Shown here in pieces: positions 45,138 through 53,940 of a stretch of 64,000 bases of DNA. Origin of the DNA: Fulvitalea axinellae (GTDB taxonomy: Bacteria > Bacteroidota > Bacteroidia > Cytophagales > Cyclobacteriaceae). The position numbers were made by a program, and so were the translations under genes. The stretch covers positions 1,860,001 to 1,924,000 of the forward strand of contig NZ_AP025314.1 of NCBI RefSeq assembly GCF_036492835.1, written 5' to 3'. Numbering within the stretch: the first letter of the stretch is position 1; each line of letters begins with the position of its first letter. The notes under the pieces were generated by a model. The model did not search any database, was not told the DNA's origin, and was given only the letters and a program-made list of their open reading frames with translations.

Positions 45138-47081
45138 ATGAAAAAATTATATCGATCATTTTGGGCATTGGGCCTTGGCGCCTTGCTTTTCTCTGGCTGT
45201 AACGAGGACGAGACCGTCTTTGAAGCGCCGGGAGACGACAACTTTAATATGCCCGTTTTGCATGTGCTTAATGATGTTTCGCAATATTGGAACGGAGAGC
45301 TCTTCGGTAAGGCCGACGGCTTTATCTCATTTTTGGATACGGCGAATTCGCAGTATCATACGGTTTCTTTTCCCATAGCGGGCCAAAGCGACGAGTTGGG
45401 CAAAAATATCTGGAACGTATTCCTGAACACCCAAAACGGCCAAGCGTACTCTGATGCGGATCAAGCTCGGATGACGGAGTTTTCGGAGAATAAACCGATC
45501 TGCTTTTTCGCAATGGAAGACGGTTCGTCTCTGGAAAACCTAAATCAACTGGGCAAAAGCTTCGGTTTTGGTTTCTTGCCGGGACCTGTAGGCGATCTGT
45601 CTGTGGAAAAAGGTGGTTCCGTATCGGCTTCAAACGCCGGTTTTTATCTTGACCTGGCTGAGGCGAGTGATTGGGAAACTTTGGTAAGCGCCAACGGAAA
45701 GCCCGTAATAGCGGTGAAAAGGGACGGGACTAATTTCGTGTTGGCTTCCGGTATCGATATTTTCTCAGGAAAAGATGACGGAAATATCGCTTTCTATAAA
45801 CAGTTGATGTCTGAGGTGGCCAAGGAAATGCCCGGGCTTACGGCTTCCAACTTTACCAATGTTTCGGATGTCCCGGTTTCCCTGAAAGAGGATAACGCTT
45901 TTTACCGGTCCAATGTATATGTGAAAGATATGTTGCCCGCCGTTAAGGAAAGTTACGAAGCCGTTTTGGACGGAGTAAAAGCAATCACGGGTCTGGAAGA
46001 TGGAAGTCAAGACTTGAACATGCGTTTGGTGGTTGGCGATAATATGGCCGAACTAAATGGCGGTGAGGTTGTATTGGGAGCTTATTATGGATATGAGTCT
46101 CCCGCTGACGGACTGAAGGTTTCTACTGCCAAAGCAGCTTATCATTGGCTGACGAATTATAAAATAGATCCTCTCTTCTCAGACGCGTTGGCTTTTTATA
46201 CGGCTGTTGAGTTTGCTGAAGAGCAGGGAGTTTCCGAAGCGAAAGACCGTTTTATTCAGCCTTTGATCGACAAAGCCAAAATGCACCCTGATTTTCAAGC
46301 TTACGATCCGATTACCTTAAGCGAAGATGCCTTGGGCGATTTTTCTCAAGATTTGGTAAGAGGAAAAATGTTGGCTGTTTTGCAATCGCTTGAAGAAAAA
46401 ACGGGAAAGAGTGTAGCGGATATTTTCACAAAGCTTAATGCGGATATTCCCCTAGGCTTAAGGCCAAATCCAAATAATGTCTTTTGGGCGTGGGTTGATA
46501 ATGAGGAAAATGCAGCGGAACTGTTTGATCATATCAAGAGCCAAGGAATAGGGGTGGATATAGCAAATTTGACAATTCCGGGAACGTTCGGAAAAGAAAA
46601 GATTGACCCCGCCAATTTCGAATTGCCTCCTCAAGCCTCCACGACTCCATCTTATCCTGAAACAAACTTGTTTGACGGAATCGAAAACAACTTCTGGCAT
46701 ACGATTTATTCCGGTGAGATCCCGCCTTTCCCGCATAATGTGGTTATCGATATGAAAGAGTCGGAGAAGATGGCGGGGATGAGGTTTTTGCCTCGTCAAT
46801 CGAGCCAATATCCGGACCATATTGAGCTGGCGAAAGTGTATGTGAGTGCCGATGGTGAAAATTGGGGAGAGCCTGTTGCGGAATACGATTATAACGGAGG
46901 TGCTTATAGCGGAGAATGGAAAGACCTTCATTTCCATACTTTCAAAGAAGGCAGGTTCGTGAAGTTGGAAATTAGCAAAATGGCCCGTAACGGAAATACA
47001 ACGCTTAATCAATCGAATTTGGCAGAGCTGGAATTGTATCGTTATTCTGATATTGATGAAGAAGTAGTCGCTGAAGAATAA
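45138..47081 (+). CDS. Lipoprotein with C-terminal F5/8 type C (discoidin-like) domain (647 aa)
   Basis: Signal peptide with lipobox (GALLFSGC). An N-terminal region of about 230 residues (DVSQYWNGELFGKADGFISF) has no family I recognise, and a helical middle region (about 240-475) includes a run around YYGYESPADGLKVSTAKAAY. Residues about 495-640 match an F5/8 type C/CBM32-like domain (NLFDGIENNFWHTIYSG; MRFLPRQSSQYPDHIELAKV; GRFVKLEISKM), a glycan-binding fold. Start chosen at ATG 45138, which opens into the signal peptide. Last gene of the SusCD locus, followed by a terminator. A hydrolase or peptidase role for the middle part is possible but not shown. Confidence 0.8.
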   Translation: MKKLYRSFWALGLGALLFSGCNEDETVFEAPGDDNFNMPVLHVLNDVSQYWNGELFGKADGFISFLDTANSQYHTVSFPIAGQSDELGKNIWNVFLNTQNGQAYSDADQARMTEFSENKPICFFAMEDGSSLENLNQLGKSFGFGFLPGPVGDLSVEKGGSVSASNAGFYLDLAEASDWETLVSANGKPVIAVKRDGTNFVLASGIDIFSGKDDGNIAFYKQLMSEVAKEMPGLTASNFTNVSDVPVSLKEDNAFYRSNVYVKDMLPAVKESYEAVLDGVKAITGLEDGSQDLNMRLVVGDNMAELNGGEVVLGAYYGYESPADGLKVSTAKAAYHWLTNYKIDPLFSDALAFYTAVEFAEEQGVSEAKDRFIQPLIDKAKMHPDFQAYDPITLSEDALGDFSQDLVRGKMLAVLQSLEEKTGKSVADIFTKLNADIPLGLRPNPNNVFWAWVDNEENAAELFDHIKSQGIGVDIANLTIPGTFGKEKIDPANFELPPQASTTPSYPETNLFDGIENNFWHTIYSGEIPPFPHNVVIDMKESEKMAGMRFLPRQSSQYPDHIELAKVYVSADGENWGEPVAEYDYNGGAYSGEWKDLHFHTFKEGRFVKLEISKMARNGNTTLNQSNLAELELYRYSDIDEEVVAEE

Positions 47082-47143
47082 ACTGCGAATAAAAGACAAC
47101 CATAGGCAAATAGGTTCATCGCGCAAACGGCGCGAAAAAGATC

Positions 47144-47170
47144 GGCCCCGGTATTCCCGGGGCTTTTTTC
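47144..47170. terminator. Terminator shared by the SusCD locus and the convergent GST gene
   Basis: GCCCCGG 47145-47151 pairs with CCGGGGC 47157-47163, then T6 on the plus strand; a weaker T-run on the minus strand means it may act both ways. Confidence 0.8.
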
Positions 47171-47172
47171 TC

Positions 47173-47967
47173 CTAGACAGTTCTGTATAAAAACCGTTTG
47201 ATCTTAAACATACAATAGATTAGCCATTGAGGAAATTTGGGAATTCTTACTTTATCGTTATAGGCTGGCCGTTGCCTGATTTTTTGCGACCATTCGTTTA
47301 CTTTAGGGTATTCCGAAAAGTTGAAACCGAAGTTCTCAAGAAGTATGATGTTCATTCCCCAAGCTATATCCGCCAACGAAAATTCATCGCCCGCTAAGTA
47401 AGCCTTTCTGCTCAAGTTGTCTTCTAGCTTTTGGAACATCTTATGGTTGTGGGCTATCGCTTCTAGCCTTTGTTTTTCGGACATATTATACCCTCGTTCC
47501 TTTATAAATCGGGCTCTCTCGGGGTTGATTTTTTCATAGATAGGAAGGTGCTTTTTGGCACATGGTCTTCCCATCTTATGTGCGTAAAGAAACGAGACCG
47601 TAGTGTCCAAGTGAGAATGCGCAGCTTCGTCAACCCATCGCCAAATCTCCGCTTTTTCCTTTTCGGTTCCGGTGCACAGCGACGGTTCGGGATACGTCTC
47701 TTCCAAATAACGGAGAATATCTTCCGATCCCGTGATTGAAAATCCGTTATGAATCAACGCGGGCACACAAGATTCGGGATTGATCCGCAAATATTCGGGC
47801 TTTAGATGTTCGCAGGTAACAAGGTTGATGCTGTGGCCGGTCCATTTCAATCCTTTTTCTTCCAGAGCCATCCGAATCCGGGCGGCGCAGTTTGACCCTT
47901 GGTGATGATAAAGATGTAAGCCTTTCAGTTCCAGTAGGTCTTTGTCCGTTTGTTTTATTCTAGCCAT
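47173..47967 (-). CDS. Glutathione S-transferase family protein (264 aa)
   Basis: GST fold: a thioredoxin-like N-terminal domain (LYHHQGSNCAARIRMALEEK; NPESCVPALIHNGFSITGSE, the conserved cis-Pro and Glu/Ser region) and an all-helical C-terminal domain (AYLAGDEFSLADIAWGMN). It would conjugate glutathione or a related thiol to electrophiles, or act on a specific metabolite. A second GST-like gene follows upstream on the same strand, 153 bases away. Substrate unknown. Confidence 0.88.
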   Translation of the reverse strand: MARIKQTDKDLLELKGLHLYHHQGSNCAARIRMALEEKGLKWTGHSINLVTCEHLKPEYLRINPESCVPALIHNGFSITGSEDILRYLEETYPEPSLCTGTEKEKAEIWRWVDEAAHSHLDTTVSFLYAHKMGRPCAKKHLPIYEKINPERARFIKERGYNMSEKQRLEAIAHNHKMFQKLEDNLSRKAYLAGDEFSLADIAWGMNIILLENFGFNFSEYPKVNEWSQKIRQRPAYNDKVRIPKFPQWLIYCMFKIKRFLYRTV

Positions 47968-48120
47968 GATATTTCTTTTTTTGGAAACCCATTAACCGCA
48001 GGCACCGTGACATTTTTTTGGAATATGGACGTTTACCGTTCCCGTTTCGGGTGTTTGCCTGCTTATGATGAATTTTTCGGTATCCACTCCTGCCAATACG
48101 CCTTCAATTTTATAATCGGG

Positions 48121-48948
48121 TTAGGAAAGTCCGTCCGTAGGTTTGAAAGAAAACGGTTTTCCTACTTTGGGCGAACTTTTCATATTTTCGGGAATAGGTC
48201 TGGGCTTTGTGTTTTTCGCAATATCCAAAGCTGTATTACCGCCTATTTCGGTCGTTTTCCCTGTGCCGTAAGCGTCCATCCTGTAAAGCCAATCGGTAAT
48301 GTTTTTTGTTTTTGAAGCTTGTTTAAGCCCGTTAAGTTTATGACCGTACCAAAGGGTAGTGTAAGCGGTAAAGTCCAATGCCGTCGGTGATTCATTTTTC
48401 CCCAGAAATGGACGCTTACCCAATTGGTTTTCTATTTCAGAGAAAAAGCTTTTTAAGGAATGGTTATACTTGATTTTTGTGGCTACATCAGGCTTTTTGT
48501 CTTTTATTTTTTTCGCCAGTTTCGCTCGGTCAGTGATTAGCTTGCAAGCGTGTTGTGGAGGCATAAGGCTAAATGAACAACGGATAAATTCCCATGCGCT
48601 CATTGTCATCACCATTTCGACAAAATGTTGGGTGTCGATTTTTTCCATCAGCATTTTGTCATCGACACTTTGTTGGAGAGGATCCAATTCGGGACGGTTC
48701 GTCTGCTTTGCGATTTCAGAGCTTATCAATTTTGTGTCGCAGTAAATGTCCGATCCGATTTGTAGTATGGGAATCCTGCGGGAATATCCTCCAACTAGTT
48801 TTTCTTGAATAGGTCTAGGCACTCCTTTCGAAGCGATGACTGACAAGTACTCTTGGCCTGTGTGGGCAAGCATTGTCTGAATCTTGCGGGCGTATGGTGA
48901 TCCCAGTGAGCGGTGTAGGATTATGGGTTGTTTCTTAGTTGTCTTCAT
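48121..48948 (-). CDS. Glutathione S-transferase-like protein (275 aa)
   Basis: Weaker but recognisable GST plan: LHRSLGSPYARKIQTMLAHT in the N-terminal domain, VPRPIQEKLVGGYSRRIPIL around the cis-Pro, SEIAKQTNRPEL near the end of the thioredoxin-like half, and a helical C-terminus (FLGKNESPTALDFTAYTTLW). Not a close paralogue of the neighbouring GST. The two genes and the broken Crp-type regulator that follows are all on the minus strand. Confidence 0.82.
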   Translation of the reverse strand: MKTTKKQPIILHRSLGSPYARKIQTMLAHTGQEYLSVIASKGVPRPIQEKLVGGYSRRIPILQIGSDIYCDTKLISSEIAKQTNRPELDPLQQSVDDKMLMEKIDTQHFVEMVMTMSAWEFIRCSFSLMPPQHACKLITDRAKLAKKIKDKKPDVATKIKYNHSLKSFFSEIENQLGKRPFLGKNESPTALDFTAYTTLWYGHKLNGLKQASKTKNITDWLYRMDAYGTGKTTEIGGNTALDIAKNTKPRPIPENMKSSPKVGKPFSFKPTDGLS

Positions 48949-49036
48949 CTTTTGCTATTCCTTTGGCTTATTTTGGCAAAAGAAGAGTTTAGTGAAGTCA
49001 AAGCGTTTACCAAATGGTAAAAAGTGAAGGAGAAGG

Positions 49037-49581
49037 CTATTTTTGCGCACGTATACGGCTTAGGCTTTGTAGCGTAATTCCCAAATAAGTGGCGATGTGT
49101 CCGAGTTGTGCCCGTTGAAAAATGTCTGGATATCTGGCGACGAGCGAGTCGTATCGTTCTTTAGCCGTCAACGTTTGGAACTCTATTGTCCGGTCGGCCA
49201 ATAGTACCGCGGTTTCGCACATAAAATCCTCAAATATTCTGGAAGGCCAATCTGAGGAATTTCTGAGGTTGTCAAACGTGTGATAATCGAGCATCAGGGC
49301 TTTTGTTTTTTCGATTGCCTGTATACCGTAACGGGACGCTTGCTGGCGTAGGAAGCTGGCGCCCAGTGTGACAACTTGACCTTCATTGGCGAAGTAAATG
49401 GTTACGTCCTGCCCTTTGTCCGTGATGAAAAAATTTGGACAAAACCGCTTTTGATAAGGTAGATTTCCCGACAGGTGGAACCGGGCGCGGCGATAATCTC
49501 CCCTTGTTCAAACTCCTTTTCTTCAGAAGAACTGAAAATGTATTCCCAAATTTTTCGGACGTCCGGTTGGAAAGGGGGCAT
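49037..49581 (-). pseudogene. Crp/Fnr-family regulator, broken by a -1 shift in a T-run
   Basis: The protein starts at ATG 49581 (MPPFQPDVRKIWEYI...) and runs as a cyclic-nucleotide-binding domain (EFEQGEIIAAPGSTCREIYL) to IYLIKSGFVQIFSS, where the frame meets a stop. The next frame continues with FFITDKGQDVTIYFANEGQ and ends in a complete Crp-like C-terminus (HIATYLGITLQSLSRIRAQK) at 49037. One extra T in the T6 run at 49428-49433 (minus strand) would give a continuous protein of about 181 residues, normal for the family. It is either a real frameshift, transcriptional slippage, or a sequencing error in the homopolymer. Confidence 0.8.
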
Positions 49582-49743
49582 AATATCTCTGGATGATGAT
49601 TCTTTTGATAAGTACAAAGATATACTTTTCTGGAGGTATCGGGCCAGAGGTTCTGTAATGTGAAAAAGAATATACAAAAGGGAACGAATAGTCCAGCGCT
49701 TGGAAAAAACGCTGGACTTGGATACGTGGCAAGGCAATTTATG

Positions 49744-50298
49744 CTAAACGAGAGTTTCCTTTTCGGTCTCGATTTCTTTGTTTGAAGTCGCCTTTTTCTC
49801 GTAAGCTGTTCTCAGCGTTACGGTGACAAAACCGTAAATGATACCGATCAAAGCGTAAAGCGTTTCGGTTATGGCCGCGCCGGTGTAATCGGCTCCCGGA
49901 ATGTAATTCATAAACGCAAAGAAAGCGCCGGAGGCGACGAAGATAGCGGGAATAAAGTCAAGCCATTTTGTGCGTTCCAGACACATGCAAGGCACAACTA
50001 CCAAACCGACAGCGAAGGGAAAAGCGAAAAACCCCAAACCGTCGCCGGCGGATTTTCCGATGATCATTATGGCGATGGAGGCTCCAATACCGACGAGATA
50101 ACTCAGAAATGTCTTTATGCCGCCATTTACAGTTCCTCCCGCAACAAAATAAAGTGCCCAAGATTGGAATGCGATCCAACCGAAACCACTGTTGCCCAAT
50201 GGAGGAACAGACGCGTGGAGTAATTGGTCAACGATTTGGATGGTGAAAGCTAGTGAGGCAACAATAATAGGAATAATGATAAATTTCTTGAAACTCAT
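49744..50298 (-). CDS. DUF1097 family membrane protein (184 aa)
   Basis: Small inner-membrane protein with five to six hydrophobic segments (PIIVASLAFTIQIVDQLL; LGFFAFPFAVGLVVVPCM; IPAIFVASGAFFAFMNYI; TLYALIGIIYGFVTVTL), resembling DUF1097 (E. coli YcdZ type). The soluble tail is charged. Start chosen at ATG 50298 since the upstream ATG adds a weak N-terminal extension. Transcribed alone. Function unknown. A perfect 8-bp hairpin lies after the gene (49691-49698 with 49710-49717) but lacks a T-run. Confidence 0.8.
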   Translation of the reverse strand: MSFKKFIIIPIIVASLAFTIQIVDQLLHASVPPLGNSGFGWIAFQSWALYFVAGGTVNGGIKTFLSYLVGIGASIAIMIIGKSAGDGLGFFAFPFAVGLVVVPCMCLERTKWLDFIPAIFVASGAFFAFMNYIPGADYTGAAITETLYALIGIIYGFVTVTLRTAYEKKATSNKEIETEKETLV

Positions 50299-50438
50299 AA
50301 TAAAAATTTGTCTGTGAAAAATCATCGGAAGAGGGATATATAATGCGATTCTTTTATGGCTTGCCCGCTTGCCGATCTGTTCTTAAAAATAAACAAAAAT
50401 CAAATACGAAATTAAGTTTCAAAATAGAAATTTAAGCT

Positions 50439-50462
50439 AAAAATGCCCGGTTTTTGCCGGGC
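50439..50462 (-). terminator. Terminator after recQ
   Basis: GCCCGG 50445-50450 with CCGGGC 50457-50462, followed on the minus strand by T5 (50439-50443). Confidence 0.75.
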
Positions 50463-50491
50463 GCTATAAATCCTGTTCGTAAAGATTTTTT

Positions 50492-52399
50492 TCATTTTCC
50501 CATAGCCGTTACCATTCCGTCTTCCAACCGAACTTGGCCATCTTCAGCCATTTCCCTTACTATTTCAGCGAACGTTGCTATATCGACCGAAGTAGGCAAG
50601 GCGTCATGTAGGTTTTTGGCTTCTCTTTGGCCGGAGCGCAATAACAGAAGAATGTCATGGCGAATCTGCTTCAGTTTTTCTGTCGATATTTTTTTTTCGC
50701 TTACGCAAACATCGCATACGCCACAGCGCTCATATTCCTCTCCGAAATACGCCAACAATTGCCTTGTTCTGCATTCCTTGTCGTTGGTTGTGTAATCGGC
50801 CATCGCTTGCGCCTTCCCGATTATAAGTTCTTTCCGCTCCTCATAGCGCTTTACGTCTATCGGGAGATTGCTGGCGTTATGCCTTGATTCGAGATAAGTT
50901 AGTTGCGGCATATCTTTGCGCTCGTCATAATCGAGGATTTCCATTTGTTGGAGAGTACGCAAGATTTTGGCTACCGTGTCCGGTGAGGTTTCCAAGGCTG
51001 TCGCCAAATTGCTTTCCGAAATTCTTTTGTAATTGCCGAACAATTCACCTCCGTAGAAGCGTAACAAGGCTTGGATAATGGCGTCGTAATCCGAAGAGAA
51101 GAGCCGGAATTCGTACAAGCGCCGGTTATCGACTTTTATATTGACTTTGGAAGGTTCGTGAAAACTCTCCGAAAGTTCGAAATAACCTTCCTCCGCCAGT
51201 TTCTTTACTGAATTATAAGCCAGTAGGGGATTGAGTCCATATTTTTTCGAGAAATTCGGCAAATCGAAATCGAAAGAATTGAATTCTCCGCTACCTATGG
51301 CCAGTTTGTAATGGTTGGCCAAGCATTGGTATACGTGGCGCATTTCGTTCAGTGTCGGGAAGTTCTTTTCTATCCGTTCAATGGCTTTTTTAGGATCGTT
51401 CTCATCGATAATAATTACGGCGAAGGCTTTCTTTCCGTCACGGCCAGCCCGCCCCGCTTCTTGGTAATACGCTTCCGGCGTGTCAGGAATATCCAGATGC
51501 GCCACTACGCGTACGTCCGGTTTGTCAATTCCCATACCGAAGGCGTTGGTGGCCACTATTACACGGCAACGGTTTTTGATCCAATCTTCCTGCTTCGTCG
51601 CTCTAGAGTCGGGATGCAGGCCGGCGTGGTAATAGTCAGCCTGAATGCCCTGACGTCGAAGCCATTGAGCAATGTCTTGGCACCTTTTTCTGGTTCGGGC
51701 ATATACCACAGCCGTTCCGGGAACTTTCTTGAGAATTTCGACAAGCTTGCCCTCCTTATCGTCCGTAACCCGGACGGAGTAGGAGAGATTGTCTCTTGCG
51801 AAGCTCTTTCGGAATGCGTTTTTACCGCGGAATTCCAGCCTTTCCATAATATCGGACTGGACTTCTTCAGTGGCCGTAGCCGTAAGCGCAATAACTGGAA
51901 CACCTTCCGGCAGGCGTTGCCTGAATTCGGCGATTTCCAAATAAGGAGGCCTAAAGTCGTAACCCCATTGGCTGATACAGTGAGCTTCGTCTATAGCCAA
52001 AAGGCTAATGTTCATATCCTCGCTCCGGGCCAGAAAAAGTTCCGTCTTCAGCCGTTCGGGCGAAACATAAAGGAACTTTACGTCCCCGAAGCGACAGTTG
52101 TCCAAGATAGTGTCGATTTGCCGGCGCGACATTCCCGAATAAAGCGCTTCGGCTCTGATGCCTTTTGCCCGAAGTTGCTCAACTTGGTCCCGCATCAGCG
52201 CGATAAGTGGAGAGACAACCAAGCACAAACCTTCTTTGCAAAGTGCCGGAACTTGAAAACAAACCGATTTTCCTCCGCCTGTTGGCAAAAGCGCAAGCGT
52301 GTCGTGGCCCGCAAGAACGGAATCGACAATTTCGTCTTGCATTGGACGGAAGGTCTGGAAACCCCAATATTTATTCAGTATTTCTAGCGGTTGGCTCAT
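50492..52399 (-). CDS. recQ: RecQ-family ATP-dependent DNA helicase (635 aa)
   Basis: SF2 helicase with Walker A (LLPTGGGKSVCFQ), DEAH box (IDEAHCISQWGYDFRP), motif VI (YYQEAGRAGRDGK) and the RecQ-C zinc-binding region (ECRTRQLLAYFGEEYERCGV). It lacks an obvious HRDC domain; with 635 residues it is the shorter RecQ type common in Bacteroidota. Unwinds DNA 3'-5' in recombination and repair. Single gene, ending in its own terminator. Confidence 0.96.
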   Translation of the reverse strand: MSQPLEILNKYWGFQTFRPMQDEIVDSVLAGHDTLALLPTGGGKSVCFQVPALCKEGLCLVVSPLIALMRDQVEQLRAKGIRAEALYSGMSRRQIDTILDNCRFGDVKFLYVSPERLKTELFLARSEDMNISLLAIDEAHCISQWGYDFRPPYLEIAEFRQRLPEGVPVIALTATATEEVQSDIMERLEFRGKNAFRKSFARDNLSYSVRVTDDKEGKLVEILKKVPGTAVVYARTRKRCQDIAQWLRRQGIQADYYHAGLHPDSRATKQEDWIKNRCRVIVATNAFGMGIDKPDVRVVAHLDIPDTPEAYYQEAGRAGRDGKKAFAVIIIDENDPKKAIERIEKNFPTLNEMRHVYQCLANHYKLAIGSGEFNSFDFDLPNFSKKYGLNPLLAYNSVKKLAEEGYFELSESFHEPSKVNIKVDNRRLYEFRLFSSDYDAIIQALLRFYGGELFGNYKRISESNLATALETSPDTVAKILRTLQQMEILDYDERKDMPQLTYLESRHNASNLPIDVKRYEERKELIIGKAQAMADYTTNDKECRTRQLLAYFGEEYERCGVCDVCVSEKKISTEKLKQIRHDILLLLRSGQREAKNLHDALPTSVDIATFAEIVREMAEDGQVRLEDGMVTAMGK

Positions 52400-52609
52400 C
52401 CGGTTCCTGATTTTTTGGACAAGGTAAAAATAGGCATTCCGAGATTTTTATCCCGGAATGTGGGGGCTCCATTCCGCTTTTAATCCCCAAATAAAGCTTT
52501 TGGGAAAAAATAGTATTGGTATTGGGTGAAATTTCGCTTGATGAAGCTCTCGGCTTTTTGTCTATTGTGCTCTGAACGGGAAGTGGTCGGTAATACCCCC
52601 CGGTGCAAC

Positions 52610-52639
52610 AAAAAAGGACGTGGTTGTAAAGCCACGTCC
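52610..52639. repeat. Hairpin upstream of the hydroxyproline gene
   Basis: GGACGTGG 52616-52623 pairs with CCACGTCC 52632-52639. The A6 in front means that on the minus strand it reads as a terminator. It lies between the divergent recQ and hydroxyproline genes and could stop antisense transcription or shape the 5' leader. Confidence 0.5.
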
Positions 52640-52663
52640 CCATTCAAACTAAAACCAAATATT

Positions 52664-53740
52664 ATGTCAGCTATAAGCCAATCTTCAACTAATGTGCCGG
52701 GCCTTTTGGAGGGCTGGTCGTGGGAACCCCCCAAGGATTGGACGACAATCGAAACCATTGATCTTCATACGGGCGGTGAGCCGTTGAGGGTTTACACCGG
52801 AGGAGTGCCCGAGATTCCGGGAGATTCTATTCTGGAGAAAAGAAGATATTTCCGGGATAATCTGGATCACCTGCGTACGGCATTGATGTGGGAGCCTCGC
52901 GGTCACGCTGACATGTACGGAGCCGTAATCACGGAACCGACAACCGACGACGCCGATTTTGGAACCTTTTTTCTTCATAATGAAGGCTATAGCAGTATGT
53001 GCGGGCACGCCATTATCGCGTTGGTCACGTTGGCATTGGATACAGGAATGATAGCCAAGACCGACGAAAATCCCGAAATTATTATAAACGTGCCGGCTGG
53101 AAAGGTGAAGGCTAGGGCTACTTTTGATGAAAAAGGAAAAGTTAAAAACGTGTCCTTTTTGAATGTGCCGTCATTTATGCCTTTGCGCGACGCTGAAGTG
53201 GATGTGCCCGGAATCGGGAAAGTTAAATTCGATCTGGGATATGGCGGAGCGTTTTACGCTTACGTCGACGCTGAGCCTTTGGGCCTTACGCTTGACGAAT
53301 CGGATTATGACCAGTTGATCGATTATGGCCGCAGAATTAAGTATGCGGTTATGGAGAATTTCGAAATCAAACATCCGTTTGAGGAAGATTTGAGCTTCTT
53401 GTACGGGACGATTTTCGTAGGCTCTGCCCGCAAAGAGGGCAATCACAGCCGAAATGTCTGCGTTTTTGCCGAAGGTGAAGTGGACCGTTCGCCAACGGGA
53501 ACAGGAGTGAGCGGACGCGCCGCGATTCATCACGCAAAAGGTGAGTTGGGTGAAGACGAACCCGCCATTATCGAAAGTATTCTTGGTTCGGAGATGGTTG
53601 TGAGAGTGGCCGGAACGGGAGCGTTCGGCGGTTATGACGCGATAATTCCCGAAGTGACGGGCAACGCCAGAATAACCGGCAAGAATAAGTTCTACATCGA
53701 CCCGGATGACGAACTGGCCGACGGATTTATCTTTAGGTAA
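52664..53740 (+). CDS. trans-3-hydroxy-L-proline dehydratase, proline racemase family (358 aa)
   Basis: Proline racemase fold. The first active-site cysteine, C113, is in SMCGHA; the second position, Cys in racemases and epimerases (DRSPCGTG), is Thr here (T278 in DRSPTGTGV). The Cys/Thr pair is diagnostic of trans-3-hydroxy-L-proline dehydratases, which remove water to give pyrroline-2-carboxylate. Start chosen at ATG 52664; the longer open frame upstream overlaps a hairpin and has no family match. No other proline-pathway gene is nearby, so it acts as a stand-alone salvage enzyme, perhaps on collagen-type or marine polymer hydroxyproline. Confidence 0.88.
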   Translation: MSAISQSSTNVPGLLEGWSWEPPKDWTTIETIDLHTGGEPLRVYTGGVPEIPGDSILEKRRYFRDNLDHLRTALMWEPRGHADMYGAVITEPTTDDADFGTFFLHNEGYSSMCGHAIIALVTLALDTGMIAKTDENPEIIINVPAGKVKARATFDEKGKVKNVSFLNVPSFMPLRDAEVDVPGIGKVKFDLGYGGAFYAYVDAEPLGLTLDESDYDQLIDYGRRIKYAVMENFEIKHPFEEDLSFLYGTIFVGSARKEGNHSRNVCVFAEGEVDRSPTGTGVSGRAAIHHAKGELGEDEPAIIESILGSEMVVRVAGTGAFGGYDAIIPEVTGNARITGKNKFYIDPDDELADGFIFR

Positions 53741-53940
53741 ACAGTCAACCGTTCCCAATTTGGAAGAAGATTCATTATTTTACAATAATGGAATTCAAAA
53801 ACAGGACAATTTTGATTTAGTCATGAATGGTTAAAGCTTCCAACCCAACAGCGTACAGTCGCTTTACTCCGGACTCTTTACTCTGTACTATCCTGAATGG
53901 TTCTGTTTTTAGCTGATGATTTTACGGATAAAAAATTTTT

